Notes: generated by a model not told the origin, from the letters alone. Counted from the first letter of the stretch, positions 1 through 8,405 are shown. The stretch is DNA of 64,000 nt from CAKSQF01 sp964568425 (GCA_964568425.1 CAZMPO010000009.1:4308-68307); one strand, 5' to 3'. Translations and numbers: made by a program.

Positions 1-1
1 A

Positions 2-739
2 AAGGTCGAGAACATGCAAAATCAGCATACCGAGCTTGTTTCCGCTGAGGAAAAAGAGAAAGGTTCGGTTGCCGCACCCGAGAAGAAATACGGCTTTGTT
101 GCCGTAACTCCAGGCGAGGGAATAAAGAGCGTGTTCTCCGATCTCGGAGTTGACAGCTTTGTGTTCGGCGGTCAGACGATGAATCCCTCGACAGAGCAGC
201 TTCTTTCGGCTGTCAACTCGACGCCTGCCGAGAATGTGTATCTGCTCCCAAATAACAGCAATATTTGCCTTGTTGCCACGCAGTGCGCAAACCTGTGCAA
301 AGACAAGAATGTTATCGTCATCCCTACCGTCAGCGTTCCGCAAGGCGTTGCCGCAATGCTTTCGTTTGACGGAGATCTTTCCACCGACGAGAACACGATG
401 GCAATGGAGGAGGCTGCATCGGCAGTCACCACTCTCGAGATGACCTTTGCCGCACGCGACAGCGAGTTTGACGGCAACTCGATCAAAGAGGGTCAGATAC
501 TCGGTCTTGTCAATCACAAGGTCAAATATGTCAGCGATGACAAGGTCGGCTGTCTTGAAAAACTCGCCGAACATATGTCGGATGCGTCATTTATTACGCT
601 TTTCTATGGCGAGGATGTTACCGAGGACGAGGCAAATGCCGCTGTGGCATATCTTGAAGAAAAGCTCGGCGACGATGTCGAGATATCCGCAATAAACGGT
701 GGACAGCCGCTTTATTATTATACCATTTCGGTTGAATAA
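2..739 (+). CDS. FakA/YloV fatty-acid kinase (DAK2-family), C-terminal part, truncated by window edge
   Basis: The reading frame is open from base 2 (K-V-E-N-M...), so the first ATG at 14 is internal and the 5' part lies outside the window. What remains, about 245 residues, matches the middle and C-terminal regions of the DAK2-fusion proteins known as YloV or FakA. These bind the acylated partner FakB/DegV and phosphorylate fatty acids for phospholipid synthesis; the N-terminal DhaL kinase domain would be upstream. Recognisable stretches are KVENMQNQHTEL, the FGGQTMNPSTEQLL strand-loop and the LLPNNSNI segment typical of the family. The product ends in a compact alpha/beta domain finishing YYYTISVE. 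A terminator follows directly. Assignment rests on these family motifs; the kinase active site itself cannot be checked here. Confidence 0.85.
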   Translation, partial: KVENMQNQHTELVSAEEKEKGSVAAPEKKYGFVAVTPGEGIKSVFSDLGVDSFVFGGQTMNPSTEQLLSAVNSTPAENVYLLPNNSNICLVATQCANLCKDKNVIVIPTVSVPQGVAAMLSFDGDLSTDENTMAMEEAASAVTTLEMTFAARDSEFDGNSIKEGQILGLVNHKVKYVSDDKVGCLEKLAEHMSDASFITLFYGEDVTEDEANAAVAYLEEKLGDDVEISAINGGQPLYYYTISVE

Positions 740-750
740 TTTTTAATTAA

Positions 751-785
751 AATCCGCAGAGATGTTGAAACTCTGCGGATTTTGT
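751..785 (+). terminator. Rho-independent terminator after fakA-like gene
   Basis: An 11-bp perfect stem (AATCCGCAGAG / CTCTGCGGATT) with a 9-nt loop is followed by a T-rich stretch. It sits 12 bases after the stop codon. The -35 box of the next promoter lies in its loop. Confidence 0.85.
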
Positions 786-793
786 GCTATAAT
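765..793 (+). promoter_or_regulatory. Sigma-A-type promoter for the GDPD gene, overlapping the upstream terminator
   Basis: TTGAAA at 765-770 and TATAAT at 788-793 have a 17-bp spacer. The -35 box is in the loop of the preceding terminator hairpin and the spacer contains its 3' arm, so the two signals share DNA. Confidence 0.7.
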
Positions 794-825
794 GAACCAA
801 GTAACCGAAAGGAGCATTCGTTTTT

Positions 826-1602
826 ATGAAAAAAATAGAAATTCAAGCCCATCGCGGCGTGTCGAACACCTGCCCCGAGAATACGCTGCCCGCGTTTGAG
901 CGTGCGATAGCCGAATCGTTTGCCTATATCGAGACCGATTGCAAATTCACAAAGGACGGTGTTTGCGTGCTTCTCCATGACAATACCGTAAACAGGACTT
1001 GTCGCAGATCCGACGGCACACCTCTCGATGAGCAGATCAAAATATCTTCGCTCACCTATGAAGAGCTCCAAAAGCTTGACGCCGGTATATACATGGGCAC
1101 CGAATTTGCCGGCACTCGCGTCCCGACTCTTGAGGAGGGTCTTGCACTCGTAAAAGGGAAGAATATACGCATAAAGCTTGATAATGTTTTCGAGTCCTTC
1201 GACGAGCGGCAGTTTGAGATGTTCTGCAACATCATCGAGCGCGCGGATATGGGCACCCAACTTGCTTTTGCTTGCAAAACATTGCCATATCTTGCTTATC
1301 TTGCTGAGCGTTTCCCGGATGCCGAGATGAACTATGACGGCATTGTCACCGATGAGGCACTTGAGAAAGCATACAAGTATGCATCGGGAAGACTGATCAT
1401 ATGGATCCCTTTCGACAACGGAAGGGCGTTTTGGTTCGGCGGTGAAAAGGCGAATAAGAGCCTTTGCGCAAAAGCAAAGAAGTACGGACGCCTTGGCGTT
1501 TGGGCAACGGCAACTCACGATGAGGTCCTGCACGCAGTGGACGAATTTGACGCCGATGCGGTCGAATCTGATGGCAGCATCAAACCCGAACATTTTGTTT
1601 GA
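826..1602 (+). CDS. Glycerophosphodiester phosphodiesterase (UgpQ/GDPD family)
   Basis: This 258-residue protein should hydrolyse glycerophosphodiesters to glycerol-3-phosphate and an alcohol, a step in recycling phospholipid head groups. The GDPD signature is at the N-terminus: HRG (near residue 9), ENTLPAFERA (about 19-28), the metal-binding ETDCKFTKDG segment and LLHDNTVNRT. There is no signal peptide, so it is probably cytoplasmic. The length is that of single-domain bacterial GDPDs. The start is an ATG preceded by GAAAGGAG at a suitable distance, and a promoter lies upstream. It appears monocistronic, with a terminator shared with the convergent trkH. Substrate choice cannot be read from sequence. 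Confidence 0.92.
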   Translation: MKKIEIQAHRGVSNTCPENTLPAFERAIAESFAYIETDCKFTKDGVCVLLHDNTVNRTCRRSDGTPLDEQIKISSLTYEELQKLDAGIYMGTEFAGTRVPTLEEGLALVKGKNIRIKLDNVFESFDERQFEMFCNIIERADMGTQLAFACKTLPYLAYLAERFPDAEMNYDGIVTDEALEKAYKYASGRLIIWIPFDNGRAFWFGGEKANKSLCAKAKKYGRLGVWATATHDEVLHAVDEFDADAVESDGSIKPEHFV

Positions 1603-1614
1603 TCATGATCATAT

Positions 1615-1658
1615 AAAAAACAGAGCATCTCGTTTTTCGCGAAATGCTCTGATTTTTT
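1615..1658. terminator. Bidirectional terminator between GDPD gene and trkH
   Basis: CAGAGCAT (1621-1628) pairs with ATGCTCTG (1644-1651). The stem is flanked by an A-run on the left and a T-run on the right, so it can serve both convergent genes. Confidence 0.85.
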
Positions 1659-3198
1659 ACATCTTTTTCCATGTTTTTGGGCTGAAAAGTATCATAACGG
1701 GAAGAACTTCAAGTCTGCCGAGAAGCATGGTGAGAGTCAATACGATCTTTGAAAAGGCACTGTATCCGGCAAACGAGCCGTAAGGACCGATCGCTTCAAA
1801 TCCCGGGCCTATATTTGAAATGCAGGACAGAGCTGCCGAAAAATTGCTGAAAAATCCGTGCTTTGTAACATATTCGCCCGCATCCGAGCTTATCGTGACA
1901 AACTGACCGTTAATAGGATCAAAAGACAGCAAGAATATAGCCGAAACAAAAATGAAGAAATATAGCGAAATAAAGGCAAAAACATCATTTATGGTCTTCT
2001 CTTCAAGGCTTTTGCCCTCGACCTTTGCTTTGGGGACATATCTTGGGTTTATCAGTTTTCTTATGTTTATGTGGATGCCCTTGATCGCTATGACGATCCT
2101 CGATACCTTTATACCTCCTGCAGTCGATCCCGCCATTCCGCCGATGAACAAAACCACGACAAGTACAGTGATCGCAAGCATTGGCCACATCGCAAAATCT
2201 GTCGTTGAAAAGCCGGCTGTTGTCATAAGAGACGCTACTTGGAAAAGCGAATGTCTAAATGCCTCCTCGACAGTGTAGCTTTGGGGGAAGGATTCGAGCT
2301 TCAATACAAGACTTGCAAAGCAAAGTGCGACAGCCGATGCAATGATCGACAGATAAACTCTCAGTTCTCTGTTTTTCAAAACTTCTTTGACCTTTCCTAT
2401 CAAAAGCAGATAGTAAAGGGTGAAATTACAGCCGAACAAGATTAGGAATATCGCCATTACATACTGTGAAAAGGGATTGAAGAGCTCGATACTGCCCGGA
2501 ATAAAGCCAAAACCACCCGTGCCCGCACATCCGAAGGTTGCAAGTAAGCTAAAAAAGAATTGATCATTTTCGTAACCGGGGATCGGTTTGTCGAGCATTA
2601 AGATTATCACCTCGAGGATGGTCATTCCGAGGTAGATGAGATAAAGTATTCGTGCCGATGCGCGCATCTTTGTGACGATCTTGCCGACCTGTGGTCCCGC
2701 ACTCTCTGCTCTTAAAAGATGCATCGATGACCCGTCGTCACTTTCGGGAATAAAGATAAGGACAAAAACGAGTATTCCCATACCGCCGATCCAGTGAGAA
2801 AAGCTTCTCCAGAACAGCATCGAGCGCGAGATCGATGTTATGTCGTTTATGATACTTGCACCTGTCGTTGTAAAACCGGACATGATCTCAAAGCAAGCGT
2901 CAACATAGTTCGGAATGTCGCCGCTGATGACCAATGGGAGAGCACCGAACAATGTCATGATTATCCAAACCGCGGCAGTTAGCGCAAAACCTTCTTTTTG
3001 ATAGAGCGCGTCTCTTTTTGGTTTGAGCAGTTGCATGCAGGAACCCATGATGATAAGCGCCGCTATCGGTATTATTATGGCGATCTTGTGCCTTGCGTCT
3101 TCTTTGTAAATGAATGATACAAGTAGAGGGGCAAGCATCATAATACCTTCGAGTATCATGATCTTCCCGAGGATCACGCCAAGTTTTTTGTAATTCAT
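1657..3198 (-). CDS. trkH: TrkH/KtrB-family potassium uptake membrane subunit
   Basis: A 513-residue polytopic membrane protein, the K+-translocating subunit of a Trk/Ktr system gated by the cytoplasmic TrkA. It shows the four selectivity-filter-like loops of the superfamily: TTTGAS, GCAGTGGFG, TTAGFSTTD and a terminal ISNIGPGF. Hydrophobic segments run throughout, beginning right after a short basic N-terminus. The length is typical for TrkH. The start is an ATG with an in-frame TGA 9 bases upstream; the ribosome site is weak because the GGAAGC motif is too far away. Its neighbour upstream in the same orientation is trkA, 112 bases away, so co-transcription is likely. The C-terminal loop suggests a TrkH rather than KtrB affiliation, but the two are hard to separate. 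Confidence 0.95.
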   Translation of the reverse strand: MNYKKLGVILGKIMILEGIMMLAPLLVSFIYKEDARHKIAIIIPIAALIIMGSCMQLLKPKRDALYQKEGFALTAAVWIIMTLFGALPLVISGDIPNYVDACFEIMSGFTTTGASIINDITSISRSMLFWRSFSHWIGGMGILVFVLIFIPESDDGSSMHLLRAESAGPQVGKIVTKMRASARILYLIYLGMTILEVIILMLDKPIPGYENDQFFFSLLATFGCAGTGGFGFIPGSIELFNPFSQYVMAIFLILFGCNFTLYYLLLIGKVKEVLKNRELRVYLSIIASAVALCFASLVLKLESFPQSYTVEEAFRHSLFQVASLMTTAGFSTTDFAMWPMLAITVLVVVLFIGGMAGSTAGGIKVSRIVIAIKGIHINIRKLINPRYVPKAKVEGKSLEEKTINDVFAFISLYFFIFVSAIFLLSFDPINGQFVTISSDAGEYVTKHGFFSNFSAALSCISNIGPGFEAIGPYGSFAGYSAFSKIVLTLTMLLGRLEVLPVMILFSPKTWKKM

Positions 3199-3310
3199 TT
3201 TTATTCAATGCCATCGCCTTGGCGAAAGCTTCCTTTCTGTGGGATCCGGGGCTGTTTTGCAAAGGCAAAATCTCTGTGAGGTGCAGAGAAAGCCACAAAA
3301 TCGGTCTGCT

Positions 3311-4666
3311 TTAAGCTAAAATATCGGTCAGATCGTCAAAATTTTTGTGTGTCGTGACGACAATCACGTTGTCTCCCAGTCTTATCGAATCGTTGCCGTC
3401 GGGGATTATGACCTTGTTCTCCCTTATAATGCAGGCAATAAGGCAGTTGTCCTTTAATTTCAGCTCACGAAGCGGTCTGTCGCAGATCTTCTCCTGCCTT
3501 TTTGCGAGAAACTCAAGTGCCTCGACCTGACCGTCAACGAGCCTGTAAAGGGTCAAGAGATTACTGCCCTTCGAATTTTCGATCGCGCGTATGTAGCTGA
3601 TTATGCGATTTGCAACAATGTCCTTTGGAGAAACATTGTTTTTAACGCCGATCTCGAAAAGCATGTCGTTCAGATCGTCGCTTTTGATCTTTGTGATCGT
3701 TTTCTTGACCTTCATCTTGTTGGCAAACATCGAAACGATCATGTTTTCCTCATCGCTGTCTGTCAGCGCAACGAAAGCATCCATTGCTTCTATACCTTCT
3801 TCGATCAGCAGGGAATGGCGTGTTCCGTTTCCTTTGATCACCGTAACACGCGGCAGACTGTCGGCAAGCTCCTCGGCAAGCGCCTCATCCTTTTCGATGA
3901 GCTTGATGTTGTATTTCTTTTTGGACAGCTCGTCCGCGAGATAGTAGCCGATCCTGTTTCCGCCGACTATCATAATGTTGCGAAGCCGTGATTTTACTAT
4001 GTGTATGTCCGAAAGAAAATCTCGAAGTGCTCTTGCGTCGGATGTAAAGTGTATCCTGTCGCCTTCTTCGATCACAAAATTACCCGACGGAATGACGATC
4101 TTGTCGCCGCGTTGCACGGCACAAATAAGTACCTTTGTGCCGATATTTTTGCCGATCGAGTAGAGCGTTTCGCCGATGAGAGTGCACTCTTTTTCGGCAA
4201 CGATCTCGACAAGAAGCACACGTCCGCTTGCAAAGCGTTCGACCTTGGCGATCTCGGGAAGGCTTATCAGGTTGTATATTTCGGTTGCGGTGTCCATTTC
4301 GGGATTTACGATCATGGATATGCCGAGCTGATCCTTCATTATGCCGATCTGCCTGCGGTACTCGGGATTTCGGACTCTCGCGACCGTGTTTTTAACGCCG
4401 AGCTTTTTTGCAACAAGGCAGGCAAATACATTAAGCTCGTCACTCTTGGTAAGTACGATCGTCATGTCGGCGTCAGCCATGCCCGCCTCTTTTTGTATGT
4501 CAAGGCACGCTCCGTTTCCGACAACACCCTGAACATCGTATCTTTCTATAAGCTCCTCGACGGTGCTCTTGTTTTCGTCGATTATGGTTATCGTGTGATC
4601 ATCGTCTGCCAAACTGTGAAGTATGGTCTTTCCGATATTTCCGAGTCCTATTATTACTATATTCAT
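3311..4666 (-). CDS. trkA: TrkA, NAD-binding gating subunit of the Trk potassium system
   Basis: A 451-residue cytoplasmic regulator with two tandem units, each an RCK_N Rossmann fold followed by an RCK_C domain. The first dinucleotide-binding motif is GLGNIGKTIL at residues 7-16 and the second is VGGNRIGYYLA near residue 234. Acidic residues (IIDE, LIEK) end the second strand, as expected for NAD(H) binding. Two RCK units in one chain is the TrkA arrangement; KtrA has one. It lies between a CorC-like gene and trkH in the same orientation, 20 bases after the former, so the three are probably one transcript. It should gate TrkH in response to nucleotides; any c-di-AMP control is conjecture. 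Confidence 0.95.
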   Translation of the reverse strand: MNIVIIGLGNIGKTILHSLADDDHTITIIDENKSTVEELIERYDVQGVVGNGACLDIQKEAGMADADMTIVLTKSDELNVFACLVAKKLGVKNTVARVRNPEYRRQIGIMKDQLGISMIVNPEMDTATEIYNLISLPEIAKVERFASGRVLLVEIVAEKECTLIGETLYSIGKNIGTKVLICAVQRGDKIVIPSGNFVIEEGDRIHFTSDARALRDFLSDIHIVKSRLRNIMIVGGNRIGYYLADELSKKKYNIKLIEKDEALAEELADSLPRVTVIKGNGTRHSLLIEEGIEAMDAFVALTDSDEENMIVSMFANKMKVKKTITKIKSDDLNDMLFEIGVKNNVSPKDIVANRIISYIRAIENSKGSNLLTLYRLVDGQVEALEFLAKRQEKICDRPLRELKLKDNCLIACIIRENKVIIPDGNDSIRLGDNVIVVTTHKNFDDLTDILA

Positions 4667-4686
4667 CGCGTGAATCTCCTGTGTGA

Positions 4687-6003
4687 TTACTGCCCGTCCG
4701 GCGTTGCAATGACCTTGACCGTTATCTCGCGAGTCTGCAGGTTATCAACTCGCGTTACTCTTATGGCAAGATTTTCGTATTCAAACGAGTATCCCGCCTT
4801 TGGTATGTCTTCGCATTTCTCGATCACCCAACCGTTGACCGTAGATGATTCGCTGTCCTCGTCCGAGGTGACATCAAAAAATTCAAAAAATTCTTCTATC
4901 GGGAGAGATGTTTTGACCGTGTAGCTGTCATCTGTGTTCTTTGTTATCAGCTCTATCGCCTCGTCCTGCTCGTCCCAGATCTCGCCGACCAGCTCTTCGA
5001 GAATGTCTTCCATGGTCACGATTCCCGATGTCACGCCGTATTCGTCTATTACGACCGCTATGTGCGAATGAGCTCTTTGCATTTCTTTGAATAGAGCATC
5101 CAGATGCTTTGTTTCGGGGACATACAGCGGTTTTTTGACAGCATCCTTAAGCTTGAAGCCGAATTTTTCGCGTCCGATCAGATAATCGCGCGCGTAAAGT
5201 ATGCCGACAATGTTGTCGGGCGTTCCCGAGTATATCGGAATACGCGAGTATCCCTCATCGCTGATGACCCGTACTATTTCATCGTCGGTCGCGTCCTCGC
5301 TTACGCAGATGATCTTCATTCTTTGAGTCATGACATCCTTTGCACTCAGACTGTCAAGCTTGAATACATTTTTTATATACTCAATGTCGTCTTTGTCGAG
5401 CGTACCCTCGTCCGCACCTGCGTCAAGCATGACAACGATGTCCTCCTCCGATACAGCATCCTCGGATGCCTTGGGATCAATTCCGAACAGCCTGAGAACA
5501 AGGTTGGTCGATGTGGTCAAAAACCATATTACGGGCTTTAATATGGTCGTGAGTGCCGATATTATTCCGCAAACGCCGCTCGCAAGCTTTTCCTTGTGCT
5601 TCATCGCGATCCTTTTCGGAACAAGCTCGCCCAGCACGAGCGTAAAGTAGGAGAGTATCAGCGTTATGATCACGACCGATATCGTGTCAATGACATTCAC
5701 ATACGCATCCGATACGCCAAACGATCTGACAAGCGCGTCGGTCAGACTCTCGGCAAAGTTGTCTGCCGCAAACGCAGAACCGAGAAAACCGGCAAGCGTT
5801 ATGCCGATCTGTATGGTCGAAAGAAATTTCGTCGGTTCTTCGATTATCTTGAGCATCCGCTTTGCTTTTTTGTCACCGTCTTCAGCAAGCGCGCGGACTT
5901 TTTTCTCGTTGAGCGAAATAAGGGCTATCTCGGTCGCGGCAAAAAAAGCGTTTAAGAGGATCAGAAAAAATTGAAGCAGAAGCTGTTTTATTATGTCAGA
6001 CAT
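4687..6003 (-). CDS. CNNM/CorC-HlyC-type membrane protein with CBS pair
   Basis: 438 residues in the order DUF21/CNNM transmembrane domain (about 1-190), a CBS pair (about 210-330, starting KDVMTQRM and including YSRIPIYSG and RDYL) and a C-terminal transporter-associated CorC_HlyC domain (about 345-430). Proteins of this family are called haemolysin C-like, but the experimentally supported role is in Mg2+ or Co2+ efflux or homeostasis; haemolysis should not be assumed. It sits 27 bases after a GH32 gene and 20 bases before trkA on the same strand, linking it to cation handling. A GGAG lies about 14 bases before the ATG. The family is certain; the transported ion is inferred. Confidence 0.92.
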   Translation of the reverse strand: MSDIIKQLLLQFFLILLNAFFAATEIALISLNEKKVRALAEDGDKKAKRMLKIIEEPTKFLSTIQIGITLAGFLGSAFAADNFAESLTDALVRSFGVSDAYVNVIDTISVVIITLILSYFTLVLGELVPKRIAMKHKEKLASGVCGIISALTTILKPVIWFLTTSTNLVLRLFGIDPKASEDAVSEEDIVVMLDAGADEGTLDKDDIEYIKNVFKLDSLSAKDVMTQRMKIICVSEDATDDEIVRVISDEGYSRIPIYSGTPDNIVGILYARDYLIGREKFGFKLKDAVKKPLYVPETKHLDALFKEMQRAHSHIAVVIDEYGVTSGIVTMEDILEELVGEIWDEQDEAIELITKNTDDSYTVKTSLPIEEFFEFFDVTSDEDSESSTVNGWVIEKCEDIPKAGYSFEYENLAIRVTRVDNLQTREITVKVIATPDGQ

Positions 6004-6030
6004 GTTTTTGTTGTTTCTCCGTTTTGAAGT

Positions 6031-7110
6031 TTAATCGTAATACCAAAATGTTGCGGTGTATTCTCCGCCGTTGATGAAGACCTCGATTATGTTGAGATCG
6101 CGAAGGATGTGAACGCTATCGATCCTGTCAAGCTCGCGTGTCGCTATCTCACGCCGACCGTCAAAAAGTGTGAGAGTGTTTCCGCTGATCCTTACATGCG
6201 GATCAGATGTTGTGAGCATCCCCCGGTATTCCTCAATGGGGAAATGTCGAAGTATCTCTCCGTCATATGTAACCTCGCGGGGAACGGTAAGTGCACCCGT
6301 GCGAGCATCGCTTCTCGGTCTGTCGGGGCGAAAATCGCATATCCACCCGAAACTGATGCGTCTTTTACCGTCCCAAAACGATTGAGGCGCATAATAGTCG
6401 GGACCCTGCTCGGTGTCAAATCTTTTCCTTGGGAAAAACTGCTCTCCGTCGAAATCTCCGACAAGCGTTATAACGCGCCACGGTCTGTTCTCCATCATCG
6501 AGAATGTGAGAAAGTAATTGTCGCCATCCTTGTAAAAATCGGGACATTCAAGAACTCCGCCGTATTCGCTACCCGAGAAAATGATCCTTGGCTCTCCCCA
6601 ATGTATAAGATCGTCCGATTCGTGCAGAAAGATCATTCCGACATCGTCCCTGCCGCCGGCGGTCACCATATAATATTTTCCGTCGAAATAATTCACTTTG
6701 GGGTCGCGAAAGTCGATGTTTGTGCCTGATGGTGACTCGGTAATAATGGGGTTTGACCCGTATTTTTCAAAATGCTCACCGTCGTCCGATACCGCAAGTG
6801 ATTGCGTTTGACCGAGCTCATCCGAGACCGTCGTATAAAACAGCCAAAGCTTGCCGCCTTTTTCTATCGCCGACCCCGAAAAACAACCGCCGCTGTTTTC
6901 ATAGATTTGGTCCGGGTAAAGTGCGATGGGGCGGTTCTCAAAATAGATCAGATCATCGCTTACCGCATGTCCCCAGTGCATTTTGTCCCAATGGAGCGAG
7001 TATGGATTGTGCTGATAGAAAATATGATATTTGCCACCAAAAAAGCAAAGCCCGTTCGGATCGTTCATCCATCCGCGAGGCGGTTCAAAGTGAAATAGCT
7101 GTTTGTACAT
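6031..7110 (-). CDS. Compact GH32 beta-fructosidase (sucrose/fructan hydrolase family)
   Basis: A glycoside hydrolase family 32 protein of 359 residues. The catalytic triad motifs are present: WMNDPNG with the nucleophile Asp (about residue 14-20), FRDPKV (about 133) and the acid/base Glu in LECPD (about 186). It lacks a signal peptide, so it would act on imported sucrose, sucrose-6-phosphate or short fructans. Typical GH32 enzymes have 450-500 residues; here the C-terminal beta-sandwich is shortened to about 60 residues ending in the IEVFINGGE strand. A promoter (TTGACA, TAATAT, 17-bp spacer) lies at 7146-7174 and GGAGGG precedes the ATG. It heads the row with the CBS protein and trkAH. No sugar transporter or kinase lies beside it, so the physiological substrate is open. 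Confidence 0.92.
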   Translation of the reverse strand: MYKQLFHFEPPRGWMNDPNGLCFFGGKYHIFYQHNPYSLHWDKMHWGHAVSDDLIYFENRPIALYPDQIYENSGGCFSGSAIEKGGKLWLFYTTVSDELGQTQSLAVSDDGEHFEKYGSNPIITESPSGTNIDFRDPKVNYFDGKYYMVTAGGRDDVGMIFLHESDDLIHWGEPRIIFSGSEYGGVLECPDFYKDGDNYFLTFSMMENRPWRVITLVGDFDGEQFFPRKRFDTEQGPDYYAPQSFWDGKRRISFGWICDFRPDRPRSDARTGALTVPREVTYDGEILRHFPIEEYRGMLTTSDPHVRISGNTLTLFDGRREIATRELDRIDSVHILRDLNIIEVFINGGEYTATFWYYD

Positions 7111-7145
7111 TTGTGCCCTCCAATATCCAGATGCACTTTTCTATA

Positions 7146-7174
7146 ATATTACCACATAATCCTTCAAATGTCAA
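7146..7174 (-). promoter_or_regulatory. Sigma-A promoter of the GH32-corC-trkA-trkH row
   Basis: Read on the minus strand, TTGACA (7174-7169) and TAATAT (7151-7146) are separated by 17 bp, about 36 bases before the GH32 start. Confidence 0.75.
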
Positions 7175-7246
7175 TAGTTTTTTGAATAATTTGCAAACTG
7201 CCACATACAATCGGCAGATTTTGTTGCTGTTTTTTCTGAAAAGCTA

Positions 7247-7290
7247 TTGACAAATTTAAAAAAATGTTATATAATAAAACGAATGTTTTA
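7247..7290 (+). promoter_or_regulatory. Promoter and palindromic operator candidate of the TetR gene
   Basis: TTGACA (7247-7252) and TATAAT (7270-7275) have a 17-bp spacer. Just downstream, AAAACgaatGTTTT (7277-7290) is a perfect 5+5 inverted repeat covering the likely transcription start. That position suits autorepression by the TetR protein encoded next; the binding itself is inferred. Confidence 0.7.
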
Positions 7291-7314
7291 GAAAACAAAA
7301 AGGAAGGTGTCAAT

Positions 7315-7902
7315 ATGCCGCCAAAACCCAAGTTTACAAAGGAAGAGGTCGTCAAGGCAGCTCTTGAAATAGTTCGAGAAAAGGGAATCGAGCGTCTGAC
7401 CGCGCGTGACCTCGGGACGGCACTCGGAAGCTCTGCAAGACCGATCTTTACGCTCTACAACGGCATGGAGGAGCTGATCACCGATGTCAGAAGATCGGCA
7501 ATGTCGGTCTTCGAGGAATATGTCAAGCCTCAAACCGAATCAATGCCGATATTTAAGCAGATAGGAATGGGCATGGTGTCTTTTGCCCTTGAACGGCCGC
7601 GATTGTACGATTTTCTTTTTATGAAAGGGATAAACAAAAAAGAAAACTTTGACATGTTCTTTGGCGAGCTCGGAATCACTGCCGAGAGGTCGATCGATGC
7701 CATATGTGCCGATTATAAACTTGATCACGATGACGCGAAAATACTCTTTGAGAATGTTTGGATATACACATTCGGCATAGGCGCACTCTGTTCGAGCGGG
7801 ACCTGCTCGTTCTCTCGCGACGAACTGAGCGTGTTGCTCTCGACCGAGTTTCGCGCGATGCTCGAATATGTGGAAAACAAAAAGGAGGATGACCGTCAAT
7901 GA
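7315..7902 (+). CDS. TetR/AcrR-family transcriptional regulator
   Basis: A 195-residue regulator. The N-terminal helix-turn-helix runs over roughly residues 8-55 (TKEEVVKAALEIVREKG, then LTARDLGTALGSSARPIFTLYNG), followed by an all-helical ligand domain. I place the start at 7315 (MPPKPKF) because AAGGAAGGTG lies just upstream; an earlier in-frame ATG at 7264 falls between the -35 and -10 boxes and cannot be used by that promoter. It overlaps the next gene by 4 bases (ATGA), so the two are translationally coupled. The turn reads SSARPIF rather than the more usual GVSxGTLY, which places it in a subgroup of clostridial TetR proteins. The ligand is unknown. Confidence 0.9.
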   Translation: MPPKPKFTKEEVVKAALEIVREKGIERLTARDLGTALGSSARPIFTLYNGMEELITDVRRSAMSVFEEYVKPQTESMPIFKQIGMGMVSFALERPRLYDFLFMKGINKKENFDMFFGELGITAERSIDAICADYKLDHDDAKILFENVWIYTFGIGALCSSGTCSFSRDELSVLLSTEFRAMLEYVENKKEDDRQ

Positions 7903-8339
7903 ACAAGACAATGTGCGGTGCCGATTGCGAAAATTGCTTTTTCTCGGATAAATGCTCGGGCTGTGTAAGATCAGGATGCGCACCCTTTGGAAAAGAATGC
8001 TTCGTCGCGCGTTACATAAAGATCGGCGGTAAGGAAAAATACGAGGAATACAAGAGAGAGCTTATTGCCGAGATCAATGCTCTTGACATTCTCGGCATGC
8101 CTAAAATCGATGCTCTCTATCCGCTCGTCGGCGGATATGTCAACCTTGAGTACACTCTTTCAAACGGCGAGAATGTCGCATTTCTTGATGATCGCGAGAT
8201 ATACCTCGGCAGTCAGGTCTGCTCGACTTTTGGTTGCTCAAGATGTTTCGGTGTCGTCGCCTCTCCATCGTTTATTCTTGTTTGCGAGTACGGCGAGAAC
8301 GGTGCATCGCCCGAGCTTATAACCTATAAGAAAAGATAA
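7899..8339 (+). CDS. Cys-rich DUF3795-type protein
   Basis: 146 residues, opening with MCGADCENCFFSDKCSGC and continuing GCAPFGKEC. The N-terminal cysteine pattern (C-x3-C-x2-C, C-x2-C) resembles DUF3795 proteins and probably binds a metal or an iron-sulfur cluster. A second Cys pair occurs late (CSTFGCSRC). There is no signal peptide or membrane segment. It overlaps the TetR gene by 4 bases and ends just before the nitroreductase promoter. The coupling suggests the pair act in the same response, possibly metal or redox stress; this is inference. No biochemical function is established for the family as far as I know. Confidence 0.75.
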   Translation: MNKTMCGADCENCFFSDKCSGCVRSGCAPFGKECFVARYIKIGGKEKYEEYKRELIAEINALDILGMPKIDALYPLVGGYVNLEYTLSNGENVAFLDDREIYLGSQVCSTFGCSRCFGVVASPSFILVCEYGENGASPELITYKKR

Positions 8340-8357
8340 ATTTCTTCAGATCAAATA

Positions 8358-8405
8358 TTGACAAATCGATCCTTTCGTTGTATAATAGAAAAAACGAAAG
8401 GATCG
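8358..8405 (+). promoter_or_regulatory. Nitroreductase promoter embedded in a perfect 13-bp inverted repeat
   Basis: TTGACA (8358-8363) and TATAAT (8381-8386) are spaced by 17 bp. A perfect inverted repeat, CGATCCTTTCGTT at 8367-8379 and AACGAAAGGATCG at 8393-8405, brackets the -10 box with a 13-nt centre. The left arm fills the spacer; the right arm covers the likely start site and contains the AAAGGA ribosome site. It could be a repressor operator or, in read-through RNA from upstream, a hairpin that hides the ribosome site. Confidence 0.75.

Noticed and set aside
787..1593. A 268-codon minus-strand frame across the GDPD gene
   Set aside because: Antisense shadow: no ribosome site, no recognisable domain, and the plus frame has clear GDPD motifs.
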